Shown: positions 9,360 to 18,639 of the stretch, one piece after another
Layout of the letters: each line of letters begins with the position of its first letter
Numbering within the stretch: the first letter of the stretch is position 1
Source: Blastocatellia bacterium AA13
GTDB lineage: Bacteria; Acidobacteriota; Blastocatellia; UBA7656
Length of the DNA: 64,000 nt
Assembly: GCA_003222245.1 (NCBI GenBank)
Contig: QHVH01000019.1
Span: 1 to 64,000, forward strand
Direction of reading: 5' to 3'
Program-made: the position numbers and the translations under genes
The notes under the pieces: generated by a model
The model's input: only the letters and a program-made list of their open reading frames with translations
Told to the model about the DNA's origin: nothing
Databases searched by the model: none

Positions 9360-10604
9360 ATGGCAACAATTCGTCCTTTTAGAGCGCTTCGGCCGGAGCC
9401 AAACGTCGCGGCCGCGGTATCGGCAGTGCCCTACGATGTAGTCAATACGGCCGAGGCGAGGGCCCTCGCGGCCGGAGACCCCCTGAGCTTTCTACACGTT
9501 TCGCGGCCTGAAATAGACCTGCCTGACGGAACCGATCCTTACGCGGATCAGGTCTATGCAAAAGCCCGGGAGAACTTTGAAACTCTCAAACGAGAAGCGC
9601 CGCTATCGGTTGAGTTGCAACCCAGCCTTTATGTCTATCGGCTCCAAATGGGAACCCATTCGCAAACCGGCATCGCGGCATGCTGTTCGATGGATGAATA
9701 CGACGCCGACATCATCAAGAAACACGAGCGCACTCGTAAAGACAAGGAAGACGACCGCACGCGGCATATGCTTGCGATATCGGCGCAGACCGGTCCCGTT
9801 TTCATGACCTACCGTCAACGGCCGGAGATCAACGAGATCCTTGCAACGACAAAAGACTCGGATCCGCTTTATGATTTTGTAGCCCCGGACGAGATTCAAC
9901 ACACGATGTGGCGCGTCAACGCGAGCAATGTTCAGCCGCTGGTTGAGGCGTTTCAATCGGTGCGTTCGATCTACATAGCAGACGGGCATCATCGGGCGGC
10001 AAGCGCCGCACGCGCTCGAGACACACTAAAGGCTGAAAACTCCGCGCATCGCGGCGACGAAGCTTACAATTTTTTTCTTTGCGTTTTATTCACTTCGAAT
10101 GAAGTTCAGATACTGCCATATAATCGAATCGTCAAAGAGCTGAACGGCCTCAATCCGCGGCAGTTGCTCAGTACTCTCGAAAAGCAATTCGAAGTTCAGG
10201 CCGGGGGTCCGCCTTCGCCGGCCGAAAAGGGCGCGATCAGCATGCGGCTCGAGAACCAGTGGTACTCGCTGTCGCTTCTCTCGGAAGTAACTAAGCCGCT
10301 CGGCCCGATCGCCTCGCTGGATGTAAGCGTCCTTGAAGACAGGATATTGGAGCCGATCCTGGGTATTACCGACATCCGCACCGATAAGCGCATTGATTTC
10401 GTGGGAGGAATACGCGGGCCCGCCGAGCTCGAGCGTATGGTCGCCGACGGTCGCGCGGCAGTCGCTTTTTCAATGTACCCGGTGTCGCTCGATGAATTGA
10501 TGGCGATCTCAGACGCGGGAGCGATAATGCCGCCCAAGTCCACGTGGTTCGAGCCTAAATTGCGCGACGGACTTCTCAGCCACTTGATATCAGGTGAAGA
10601 ATGA
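9360..10604 (+). CDS. DUF1015 family protein (SerA/SerC-associated)
   Basis: 414 residues with the DUF1015 hallmarks: an N-terminal IRPFRALRP, VPYDVVNTAEA, KKHERTRKDKEDDRTRH and the highly conserved IADGHHRAASAARA. The family is widespread and commonly sits beside serA or serC; its biochemical role is not settled as far as I know. Here the stop codon overlaps the start of the phosphoglycerate dehydrogenase gene by 4 bases (ATGA), indicating translational coupling and a likely role in serine metabolism or its control. Start at ATG 9360, preceded by AGGAGA with a suitable gap. Confidence 0.88.
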   Translation: MATIRPFRALRPEPNVAAAVSAVPYDVVNTAEARALAAGDPLSFLHVSRPEIDLPDGTDPYADQVYAKARENFETLKREAPLSVELQPSLYVYRLQMGTHSQTGIAACCSMDEYDADIIKKHERTRKDKEDDRTRHMLAISAQTGPVFMTYRQRPEINEILATTKDSDPLYDFVAPDEIQHTMWRVNASNVQPLVEAFQSVRSIYIADGHHRAASAARARDTLKAENSAHRGDEAYNFFLCVLFTSNEVQILPYNRIVKELNGLNPRQLLSTLEKQFEVQAGGPPSPAEKGAISMRLENQWYSLSLLSEVTKPLGPIASLDVSVLEDRILEPILGITDIRTDKRIDFVGGIRGPAELERMVADGRAAVAFSMYPVSLDELMAISDAGAIMPPKSTWFEPKLRDGLLSHLISGEE

Positions 10605-11803
10605 AAATACTAATCGCCGATAAATTTCCTGCAGAGGGTCGCGCCCGGCTGATGCAAGCGGGCTGCGAAGTGGTATACGACGCCGAGCTTAAGGATGGGA
10701 GCCTGCTGGAGGCGATCCGGGACAGCGGCGCCGACGTTATCGTCGTCCGCTCAACTGTAATCACGGCGGATATGCTTGAAGCCGGAGGAGCGAGCCTCAT
10801 AGTGAGAGCCGGCGCGGGCTATAACAACATCGACGTAAAGGCGGCCTCCGCCCGAGGCATCTTCGTCGCAAACTGCCCGGGCAAAAACTCGATCGCTGTA
10901 GCCGAGCTGGCCTTCGGACTCATACTCGCTCTTGATCGGCGGCTCACGGACAACGCCGTGGATATGAAACGCGGTGTATGGAATAAAAAAGAATACAGCA
11001 AAGCAAGGGGTTTATTTGGAAGAACCCTCGGCCTCATCGGCCTCGGCCGAATCGGACAGGAAATGATCCCGCGCGCCGCCGCCTTCGGGATGCCGGTCAT
11101 AGCCTGGAGCCGTTCGCTCACCGAAGATCGCGCGCAGAAGCTCGGAGTGCAACTAAAGGAATCGCCCGCGGAAGTCGCGGCCGATGCTGATGTGATCAGC
11201 CTTCATATCGCTCTTAAGGATGAAACGCGCAATCTCTGCGACGAACGGTTCTTTGCGGCAATGAGGCCCGGCGCATTCTTTGTGAATACCGCGCGAGCGG
11301 AAGTCGTGGATCACGCCGCGCTTGAACACGCGGTTCGCGAGAAGGGCATTCGCGCCGGGCTCGACGTATTTCCCGGAGAGCCCTCGAGCGGCGCCGGATC
11401 TGTAGAAGATAAGATCTTCCAGCTCGATGGAGTGATCGGCACGCATCATATCGGCGCATCGACTGACCAGGCCCAGCAAGCCATCAGCGATGAAACGGTT
11501 CGAATAATTCTCGAATACAAGGACAGAGGTCATGCTCCCAACGTCGTCAATATCGCGAGAAAGTCGCCCGCGACTCACCTGCTCGTCGTTCGCCATTTTG
11601 ACCGCGTTGGCGTGCTCGCGGAGGTATTCACGCGTCTAAAAGCCGATGGAATAAACGTGCAGGAGACGGAAAACGTTGTATTCGAAGGAGCACAAGCCGC
11701 CATCGTCAGCATTCACCTCGATCAAGCGCCTTCGGAGAATTTATTGCAATCGATCAAAGCGAGCTCGAACGACATAATCGAGCTTAGCCTGCTGGCGCTT
11801 TAG
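10601..11803 (+). CDS. serA: D-3-phosphoglycerate dehydrogenase (ACT-domain type)
   Basis: 400 residues. It would oxidise 3-phosphoglycerate to 3-phosphohydroxypyruvate with NAD, the first step of serine synthesis. Visible features: the NAD-binding GLIGLGRIG at about 144-152, the active-site Arg232 (NTARAEVVDH), Glu260 (DVFPGEPSS) and His283 (THHIGAST), and a C-terminal ACT domain from about 326 (LLVVRHFDRVGVLAEVFTRL) that in this family senses serine. The length fits the short ACT-only class without the intervening domain. Translationally coupled to the upstream DUF1015 gene by an ATGA overlap. A related 2-hydroxyacid dehydrogenase is the only alternative. Confidence 0.88.
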   Translation: MKILIADKFPAEGRARLMQAGCEVVYDAELKDGSLLEAIRDSGADVIVVRSTVITADMLEAGGASLIVRAGAGYNNIDVKAASARGIFVANCPGKNSIAVAELAFGLILALDRRLTDNAVDMKRGVWNKKEYSKARGLFGRTLGLIGLGRIGQEMIPRAAAFGMPVIAWSRSLTEDRAQKLGVQLKESPAEVAADADVISLHIALKDETRNLCDERFFAAMRPGAFFVNTARAEVVDHAALEHAVREKGIRAGLDVFPGEPSSGAGSVEDKIFQLDGVIGTHHIGASTDQAQQAISDETVRIILEYKDRGHAPNVVNIARKSPATHLLVVRHFDRVGVLAEVFTRLKADGINVQETENVVFEGAQAAIVSIHLDQAPSENLLQSIKASSNDIIELSLLAL

Positions 11804-11886
11804 CAAATGAACCGGAGAACTCGCCAGTCAGCCGTCCAGTAGAACTTCGAAATCAAAGAGACTTTTGAAAACAAAAAAGGTAATCG

Positions 11887-13062
11887 ATGAAATTCAAAAC
11901 AAGCGCCCGTTTGTTTTGCACCTTGGCATCGGCGGCTCTCATTCTTTCGGGCTGCAAGAATTCTCCTTCACGCAATGCAAATATTTCCAACAACGCGCAA
12001 AAACAACCGACGTGGATCGCCCAATATCGGCCTCCCGCTTCATTGTCGGGAAAATTCGTCGGGGCGAACCTCGCTTTCTTTTCCTTTAACGCAATATCAG
12101 TTGTGTCGAGCAACATAGTATTTGTCGCGGGAGATTTTCCGACCACCGCCGATCCCGTGAAACGATATGCTTCCATTCATCGCACGATGGACGGCGGCAA
12201 GACCTGGGTGGAGTTTCCACTCAGGGTGAGCGGCTTTGAAATCGATCGCGCGAACGCGGTCCATTTCGTAAGCCCCACGCTTGGCTGGCTGTTCGGCTCC
12301 TATCCCAGCGGGCCTGAGCCCGACTCATCACCCATTGGCGTAGCATTGAAGACCACGGACGGAGGATCTAGCTGGACGGCTTCGAAGATCGGCGGGTCAC
12401 TGGTTCCGACGTGCGCTTACTTCACTGATGCCGAGCATGGCTGGATGGGAACCATCGGTCCCGTCGCGGAAGACGAGACGCGCCCCAGTGATCTGCTGGC
12501 GACGACGGACGGCGGTGCAACCTGGCGATCCCAGCGTCGATTTCCCTACCCGATCAACGAGGTCTTCTTTATAGACAAGCAGACTGGATGGTTGGGAGCA
12601 TACAAGGGCGCTGTCTATCGCACGATGGACGGCGGCGCTACGTGGCTGGAACAAACAACCGGGCTGGAGCCGCGGCCCGGCAATTCTGAAAATATTTCTA
12701 AGCTATTCTCAATATACGGCATTCACTTCATCGATCCCCTCAACGGGTGGGCGGCCGCGCGAGCGGAAGAAGAGGAAGGCGGGCGCTTGATCGCGACTAC
12801 CGATGGCGGTAATTCATGGAAACCGTTGATGACCACCGACCAGGAGAAGCTTCGAAGCGTATTCTTCGTCAATCGAAATGAGGGATGGGTCACTTCAAAC
12901 AGCGGGCGATATATTTACCATACGAGCGACGCCGGAAAGACTTGGACCGCGGAGCAGATCGTGTTCGAGCAGAATAGCCCTATATATCGCATCGCCGGCA
13001 GCGATGCGGCGCATATGTGGGCGGTAGGCGGAGGCGCTATTTTTGCGCGGATTAATCAATAG
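11887..13062 (+). CDS. Lipoprotein with Ycf48/BNR-like beta-propeller repeats
   Basis: 391 residues starting with a lipoprotein signal (LASAALILSGC, lipidated Cys near residue 23) and a low-complexity Asn/Ser linker. The rest holds at least five repeats of the type TTDGG(S/A/N)SW or TMDGGKTW, spaced 45-70 residues, with GWLGAYKG, GWAAARAE and GWVTSN strands. This is the signature of the Ycf48-like/sialidase-type propeller, in which no enzymatic residue is obvious. Members assemble membrane complexes in phototrophs, but in non-phototrophs the role is unknown. The ATG is preceded by AAGG with a 6-base gap. It lies between serA and a secreted peptidase. Confidence 0.82.
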   Translation: MKFKTSARLFCTLASAALILSGCKNSPSRNANISNNAQKQPTWIAQYRPPASLSGKFVGANLAFFSFNAISVVSSNIVFVAGDFPTTADPVKRYASIHRTMDGGKTWVEFPLRVSGFEIDRANAVHFVSPTLGWLFGSYPSGPEPDSSPIGVALKTTDGGSSWTASKIGGSLVPTCAYFTDAEHGWMGTIGPVAEDETRPSDLLATTDGGATWRSQRRFPYPINEVFFIDKQTGWLGAYKGAVYRTMDGGATWLEQTTGLEPRPGNSENISKLFSIYGIHFIDPLNGWAAARAEEEEGGRLIATTDGGNSWKPLMTTDQEKLRSVFFVNRNEGWVTSNSGRYIYHTSDAGKTWTAEQIVFEQNSPIYRIAGSDAAHMWAVGGGAIFARINQ

Positions 13063-13345
13063 AGGTTAGCGGTGCGGAAGAGGTAAGGATTTGATTCAAT
13101 GCCTCGCGCACGCTCACGCGTCATGTGCCGGAGAAAATGACGAACGCTGTAGGGACGGGCCTCCGTGCCCGCACTACATTAGTTTGAAATGCGCCGGAGT
13201 CTTGAACGTGTACTCGAGAACAACGGCGATGGATCATCGATAGAATGCTTGACCTTGATCCTATATCGCGCTTTTTCTCTGAGCCTAATCTGTGTAAGCT
13301 TTCTTTCCGCGGTTCCACACCATTACGACTGACGAGGTGCTCCTG

Positions 13346-15046
13346 ATGAAGAAATTGTGCGTAGCAATGCTTGTCCTGATATTCGGCGGCGGCTCGATTC
13401 CCGCGCAACAATCTAAACCAGCCGGTTCTCTTCAACCGCCGCGCAGCGCTCTGGAGGCGATCACGGCCGACGATTTAATGAGCCATATTAAAACTCTCTC
13501 GTCGGATCAGTTTGAAGGCCGCGGCCCCGGAGCGCATGGCGAGGAGCTTTCGATAAATTACATGGCCGATCAGTTCAAGAAAGCCGGTCTGGAGCCGGGT
13601 AACACGGACGGCAGCTACTTTCAAAAAGTACCGCTGGTCGGGATAACTACCAGCCAGAACACCGATATGAAAGTCGATGTCGCCGGTCACGCGACGAAGC
13701 TCCGATTCGGAGATGATTTTGTCGCTCGAACAGTACGCGTAGTCGACCGCACGAGCTTCGACGCGGATATGGTGTTCGTCGGCTATGGAGTCGTCGCTCC
13801 CGAATACAAGTGGGATGACTATAAAGGGATGGACGTGCGTGGAAAGGTGCTCCTGATGCTGGTTGGCGACCCTCCGATACCTGACCCTAAAACGCCCGGC
13901 AAATTGGACCCGAAGATGTTCGGCGGTAAAGCAATGACCTATTACGGTCGATGGACCTATAAATTTGAGATTGCCGCGGAAAAAGGCGCGGCCGGGGTGC
14001 TCGTTATACACGAGACCGGGCCGGCTGGTTACCCGTGGGCCGTTCCAAAGGGAAGTTTTACAATCGAGAACTTCGATCTCGTCTCAAAAGACAACAACAT
14101 GTCGCGCGTCAACGTCGAAGGCTGGATTACGAATGAAAGGACGCGCGAAATATTCAAGGGTTCGGGCAAGGATTTCGACGCGTTAAAGAAATCCGCGATT
14201 CGCCGCGACTTCAAACCCGTGCCGCTCAACGCGCATGCGAAGCTGACGATCGAGAACAAGCTGCGTCGAATCAACTCGAACAACGTTGTTGCCAAAATCG
14301 AAGGCTCGGATCCAAAGGTCAAGGACGAGTACGTCATCTATATGGCGCATTGGGATCACCTCGGAATCGGGCTGCCGAACGAAAAAGGCGACAAGATATA
14401 TAACGGAGCGCTGGATAACGCTTCAGGGTCGGCAGGCCTGCTGGAGACGGCCCGTGCATTCAAGGCTCTGAAGAAACCTCAGCGCAGATCGATCTTGTTT
14501 CTTTCGGTCACCGCGGAGGAGAAAGGCCTGATCGGATCTAAGTACTACGCGGAAAATCCCATTTATCCGCTCGAGAAAACACTGGCGGCCATAAATATGG
14601 ACGGCTTGAATCAGTGGGGGCGAACTCGCGATATTACTGTGATCGGATTAGGAAATTCGACGCTCGATGATATCTTGCGCACAGCCGCCGCGGCCAAAGG
14701 CAGGGTTCTCAGCCCTGATGCGGAACCTGAAAAAGGCTTCTACTACAGGTCTGATCATTTCAACTTCGCCAAGCAAGGCGTACCAGCGCTCGATCCTGAA
14801 GCAGGCGTCGATTTTATTGGAAAGCCGAAAGGCTGGGGAATGAAAAAGCGCGACGAGTATACCGAGAACGATTACCACAAACCGTCAGACGAGATTAAAC
14901 CCGATTGGAACCTCGCGGGCGCGGTGGAAGATCTTCAGCTCTTTTTCACGGTCGGATACGAGATCGCGAACGGCGCCAAATACCCGGAGTGGAAGGCCGG
15001 TAACGAGTTCAAGGCGAAGCGCGATGCAATGCTGAAGAAGCAATAG
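13346..15046 (+). CDS. Secreted M28-family zinc aminopeptidase with PA-type insertion
   Basis: About 566 residues with a signal peptide ([14 protein letters not shown]...AQQ). The catalytic M28 domain occupies the second half: HWDH at 335-338, the bridging Asp357 in GALDNASGS, the Glu391-Glu392 pair in [15 protein letters not shown] and a late HFNFAKQG. Residues about 90-260 before it carry a protease-associated domain ([35 protein letters not shown]). It probably removes N-terminal residues from peptides in the periplasm or medium. GTG 13337 is an in-frame alternative start, but ATG 13346 sits 8 bases after GAGG (13334-13337) and begins the signal peptide cleanly. Followed by the terminator at 15077-15114. 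Confidence 0.88.
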   Translation: MKKLCVAMLVLIFGGGSIPAQQSKPAGSLQPPRSALEAITADDLMSHIKTLSSDQFEGRGPGAHGEELSINYMADQFKKAGLEPGNTDGSYFQKVPLVGITTSQNTDMKVDVAGHATKLRFGDDFVARTVRVVDRTSFDADMVFVGYGVVAPEYKWDDYKGMDVRGKVLLMLVGDPPIPDPKTPGKLDPKMFGGKAMTYYGRWTYKFEIAAEKGAAGVLVIHETGPAGYPWAVPKGSFTIENFDLVSKDNNMSRVNVEGWITNERTREIFKGSGKDFDALKKSAIRRDFKPVPLNAHAKLTIENKLRRINSNNVVAKIEGSDPKVKDEYVIYMAHWDHLGIGLPNEKGDKIYNGALDNASGSAGLLETARAFKALKKPQRRSILFLSVTAEEKGLIGSKYYAENPIYPLEKTLAAINMDGLNQWGRTRDITVIGLGNSTLDDILRTAAAAKGRVLSPDAEPEKGFYYRSDHFNFAKQGVPALDPEAGVDFIGKPKGWGMKKRDEYTENDYHKPSDEIKPDWNLAGAVEDLQLFFTVGYEIANGAKYPEWKAGNEFKAKRDAMLKKQ

Positions 15047-15076
15047 CCAAAGCACAACCGGAATAAAGACGCGAAA

Positions 15077-15114
15077 AGCGGCGCCTGTTCTTTTCAGGCG
15101 CCGCTGGTGTTTTT
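15077..15114. terminator. Shared (bidirectional) intrinsic terminator between convergent genes
   Basis: A perfect 11-base inverted repeat (15077-15087 and 15095-15105, arms AGCGGCGCCTG / CAGGCGCCGCT) encloses a 7-base loop. The plus-strand side is followed by GGTGTTTTT and the minus-strand side by TTTTCGC. It lies between the ends of the M28 peptidase and the convergent asparaginase gene, so it can serve both. Confidence 0.85.
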
Positions 15115-15159
15115 GGACTGTCCTCTTATATGAGGCTGCTTGCAAGTTCTAACGAGTTT

Positions 15160-16284
15160 CTACTGCTCCATCGATTTGCCCGCAATCAACGACTCGCAGT
15201 GCAAAGTCTGGGGCCCGTTCTCGGTGCACACGGCAAATCTGCCCCCCTCGTACAAAGAAACCCCGGCGTATTCGCCCTTCGCGTTGACTACATAAAAATT
15301 CAGGTCGAATCGAGGATTGCCCTTGTCGTTGAGCAGGCGTTTTTCGATGGTGTTGGCTTTGACTCGCTTGCAGGCATCCAGAGCGGCGTCTTTTGGATGC
15401 ATGCCGCGTCTCATGTTCTCGACAATAAGGAAGGAGGAGAGGTTGTACAGATTGGCTTCGCCGCGTCCGGTCGAACCCGCGGCGCCGACTGCGTTATCCA
15501 CGTAGAGGCCCGCTCCGAGGATCGGAGAATCGCCCACGCGACCAGGAATCTTCCAGGCGAGGCCGCTGGTTGTTGTAACACCGCACACGTCGCCGTTCGG
15601 ACTGACGCCGTCGCAGTTGATCGTGCCGTACAGATGCTCGCGATCGATCTTTCCTTCAGCAACCATCTCGAGCGCAACTCGATGGCCGGCTTCGGCTCGC
15701 TTGGTTGGATCGAGGTAGTGATTAGGATCCGTTCGGCGCTTCCATTCCAGCCATACTTTTCGCGAATGTTCCGTATTCAGATCGTCCTCGATTTTGAATC
15801 CGACGCTGCGAGCAAACGCCTGAGCGTCTTTGCCTACTATGAGGTGATGATCCGTTTGTTCCATAACAGCCTTGGCGACAAGCGACGGGGTTCGCACTCC
15901 TTCGATAGAAGCCACGCCTCCGGCCCGCTTCTTTGGTCCATGCATGCAGCAGGAGTCCAACTGAACTATCCCCTCGGCATTCGGCAACCCGCCATAACCG
16001 ACGCTGTCGTCGAGCGGGTCGAGTTCGACGATATTCACACCGGCTATCAACGCGTCCAATACGTCGCCGCCTGAGGTGATCATCGCGAACGCCTTTTGTA
16101 CACAAGTAACGTCGCCGCCGTTCTTGAACCTATTGCCGTTCGCGGATGAAATAACGACCGGCTTCACACCGTTACCCGTAATAATCGTTGGGGACTTCGC
16201 GGAAAGCAGACCGGGCTTTGCAGCAATTAACCCGGTAGCCGCGCCGCTTATGACGAAACTACGACGTGTGATTTTCTTGCTCAT
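15160..16284 (-). CDS. Tat-exported N4-(beta-N-acetylglucosaminyl)-L-asparaginase / type 2 asparaginase
   Basis: 374 residues of the Ntn-hydrolase asparaginase family, made as a precursor that cleaves itself before a catalytic threonine. By alignment to the human enzyme (HDTIG) the nucleophile is Thr221 in YGTINCDG. The substrate-binding Arg249 and Asp252 are in GRVGDSPILGAG, and the glycine-rich NAVGAAGSTGRGE follows. The N-terminus (SKKITRRSFVISGAATGL) is a twin-arginine signal, so it is exported folded. It would release glycan or ammonia from glycosylated or free asparagine. Glycoprotein scavenging would agree with the neighbouring secreted peptidase (inference). Possible alternative: isoaspartyl peptidase. 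Confidence 0.86.
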   Translation of the reverse strand: MSKKITRRSFVISGAATGLIAAKPGLLSAKSPTIITGNGVKPVVISSANGNRFKNGGDVTCVQKAFAMITSGGDVLDALIAGVNIVELDPLDDSVGYGGLPNAEGIVQLDSCCMHGPKKRAGGVASIEGVRTPSLVAKAVMEQTDHHLIVGKDAQAFARSVGFKIEDDLNTEHSRKVWLEWKRRTDPNHYLDPTKRAEAGHRVALEMVAEGKIDREHLYGTINCDGVSPNGDVCGVTTTSGLAWKIPGRVGDSPILGAGLYVDNAVGAAGSTGRGEANLYNLSSFLIVENMRRGMHPKDAALDACKRVKANTIEKRLLNDKGNPRFDLNFYVVNAKGEYAGVSLYEGGRFAVCTENGPQTLHCESLIAGKSMEQ

Positions 16285-17275
16285 GATTCTCCTCTATCTT
16301 TCGAACGCCATGGCATTGGCCTCGAGTGCTCAGCCCAAAGGATTGCCTGGTGGAAAGTCACCTCGGCCACATGTTTCGAATCCAAGCGGATACGAACCGA
16401 GAATCCGCGCGTTTTGTGTTTGAAGATCGGCAATCTTATGACTTTTACTCGCTGCAAGCAAGCGAATAGAGGATCGTTTCAAGCATCCGCGCATCAACGG
16501 GCTTCACAATCCGACGCTTCACGACGCAGGGACTTCGAACGACAGGCACAATTGCACGATTGATCTAATGTTCAACCAGGTTTTATTACTGTCTTGCCGA
16601 AAATTGGCTGCGTGCTAAATGACGTATCGGGGTAAAACTGAACACATGGTTGGAACTTGAAAAGCTCTAACCATCCGAGCGCATCACTACATTGATAGGC
16701 AAGCGCGACTATCTACCCGGTGTCCAGTTGAAGGAATGGGTCAAGCATGCCTCAATGATGAATCCGCTGACGCGAGCTACTACCAGATTCCAATGTTCAA
16801 GTTGAAGGCGCTTCGGTCAAAAACGATCTCGCTTCCTGTAACCTGTGATTGAAACGCGTCCAGCTAGACCGGAGGGCGAAGGCGCGGCAAGTTTATGTGA
16901 GCTCGCGCGACAATCTGGCTTCTCGTTCGGCAAGACAGAGCAGGGCAGGATGAGCAACCATGCGCGAATGTGCCCCGTGCATAAAGACTGTTCTCCCCAT
17001 CTATAGTCCTTCCTCAGGCTCGTTGATTGGCCCACGCAGATTTATTCAAATCAATAGAAGGCATCAGAAAAAATGGGAAGTAACTTAGCCCCTAAAGAAG
17101 CCGCGACCTGAGACTCCAGTCGCTGAACTAAATCGGCTCGCTGACTGAATCGGCCAACTCATCGTTCGCTGGCGTATCGTCGGGGACTTCGGCGACGAAA
17201 GATGACTAGATGCGATCTTTCATGCGCGACGATATTTGAGAGAATACTGATTAAGCTTCGGAGTCGGATTCCGTG

Positions 17276-17319
17276 GCGCGGGCGGATGGATCGGCAGTTA
17301 CCATCCGCCCGCGCACGGC
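17276..17319. repeat. REP-like palindrome, perfect copy
   Basis: Arms 17276-17289 and 17301-17314 (GCGCGGGCGGATGG and its exact complement) enclose an 11-base loop. CCGT at 17271-17274 and ACGG at 17315-17318 extend the stem to 18 pairs with one bulged G. The 3' flank CACGGCTTCGGGGG is shared with the other copies. Confidence 0.8.
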
Positions 17320-17593
17320 TTCGGGGGCCTCCGTCCTCGTAAAAACGGTCTTAAAAGTTTCAATGCAGCATTGCTGAATCGATCTATTCGCGGCGCATTA
17401 TGATCGCGCTTTGTAGGAGATATCGCAGCGTTCCACCGATCGCGTTCAACAATCTACCTGCGGCGTGATTTCACGCGCTTTGTAAAGCTTCTACAACGTA
17501 TGGCCTGCACAAGCTCACGGCATCGCATTCAAAAATTCTTCACAACTAGACAATTCAAACTCGCGCGCCTTTACCACAACATTGGTAACGCCC

Positions 17594-17656
17594 GTGATGC
17601 GAGCGGAAGGCTCGCAGGTACCTGCCGCCCGCACCACGGTTCCTGGGGGCTCTATC
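17594..17656. repeat. REP-like element, diverged copy
   Basis: Contains GCGGAAGG, the loop word CTCGCAGGTA (17611-17620) and CCTGCCGCCCGC, giving an 8-base stem with one mismatch. It continues with a flank ending GGGGGCTCTATCAT like the copies at 17809 and 17889. Confidence 0.7.
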
Positions 17657-17808
17657 ATCTTGATCCGCGCGCCAACTTGAAGCAGAGCGCCAATGAATTG
17701 GTGTCCTGCATGGCGCCGCTTGATTCGAGGCTATTCTGCTCCTGTTTCCAGGTAAACCTATCGCGTAGATCCTTTACATCAAAGGGCATTCGCTATCGCT
17801 CCAAATCC

Positions 17809-17883
17809 CTGCTATTCCCCGTGGAGCGGACGGCAGGCTCGCAGGTACCTTCCGCCCGCCCACGGGCTTCGGGGGGCTCTATC
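17809..17883. repeat. REP-like element, long direct repeat copy A
   Basis: Bases 17809-17874 are identical to 18114-18179, an exact repeat of about 66 bases. The core folds as 17826-17837 pairing with 17848-17859 (12 pairs, two mismatches) around the loop CTCGCAGGTA. Its 3' part is repeated in tandem at 17889. Confidence 0.82.
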
Positions 17884-17888
17884 ATCGC

Positions 17889-17928
17889 GGTACCTTCCGC
17901 CCGCCCACGGGCTTCGGGGGGCTCTATT
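17889..17928. repeat. REP-like element, partial tandem copy
   Basis: Repeats 17844-17883 with a 45-base period (GGTACCTTCCGCCCGCCC through GGGCTCTAT). It lacks the left arm, so it is a truncated duplicate of the preceding element. Confidence 0.8.
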
Positions 17929-18113
17929 ATCGCGATCAATATTTGCGGCCTTTATATAACCACCCTTGGCTTATACAGGAGCGACTGAAATGATGGCGTG
18001 CGTCGCCTGCTTCAACCTGCTAAGCCGTCCCTGCTCAGGATCAATGCTCAAGATCAATTCGTACTCAAACAAAATCTATCGCTCAAAACTGATCCGCTTT
18101 TCATATCGAACTG

Positions 18114-18179
18114 CTGCTATTCCCCGTGGAGCGGACGGCAGGCTCGCAGGTACCTTCCGCCCGCCCACGGGCTTCGGGG
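18114..18179. repeat. REP-like element, long direct repeat copy C
   Basis: Exact copy of 17809-17874 in direct orientation, 305 bases downstream. Stem 18131-18142 with 18153-18164. Confidence 0.82.
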
Positions 18180-18639
18180 CTCAATGTCCCGACTGCACTA
18201 ACTGCTTGGAACGTAGCCTCCTCAGCACAATGATCCGATGCACTGCCGGATCTTCTGCCTCTCCTGCCTATGCGGACCTCCTCCTCCTCAACCCTGGGAC
18301 TAATTACCTCGTCAGGATCTTTTCGACCCCGTCCAGTCGGTCTTTCAATCAATCTATTCCTGCCAAATCTTTTCCTGGCCTTTTCCTGGTGAACTTCTTT
18401 CTACCAACTTTTTCTTCCCAGACCTTTTTCTGCCAATTCTCTCCGTCAAGGCCTTTCGATCCTTCCGGCTCTTCCAGCCCGGCCCGGCTCCGCTCGGCCC
18501 TTTCGGCCCGGTCATTCCCGACTCTGTCGTGCCCGCGGTAGTGAGATTACTATCGACTGCGGTCAGGTACGGGGACAGGTCGATAAGGGGGGTAGATTTT
18601 TTTTATTGTGAGCCGAAATTGAGGAGGAGGGCGGCGAGA

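Larger units (their letters stand above)
16285..18639. other. 2.35-kb gene-poor region with repeats
   Basis: No reading frame here resembles a protein. The longer open frames (for example 17500-17988 and 17966-18541) run through the repeats and translate them as GSQVPSARPRASGG-like words, so I regard them as chance. The first kilobase shows nothing I recognise. From 17276 to 18180 lie REP-like palindromes and direct repeats (annotated separately). From about 18340 to 18540 the plus strand is strongly pyrimidine-rich. The region may be a decayed mobile island. Confidence 0.6.

Noticed and set aside
13140-13180. Hairpin-like GGGACGGGCCTCCGTGCCCGC before the M28 gene
   Set aside because: Short imperfect stem without a T-run; possibly a dispersed palindrome but not supportable as terminator or element.
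16817-17035. 72-codon minus-strand frame in the gene-poor region
   Set aside because: No recognisable domain and isolated among non-coding sequence.
17966-18541. 191-codon frame in the repeat region
   Set aside because: It runs through the REP-like repeat and a polypyrimidine tract; composition (Ser, Pro, Phe) follows the base bias. No family, no ribosome binding site.
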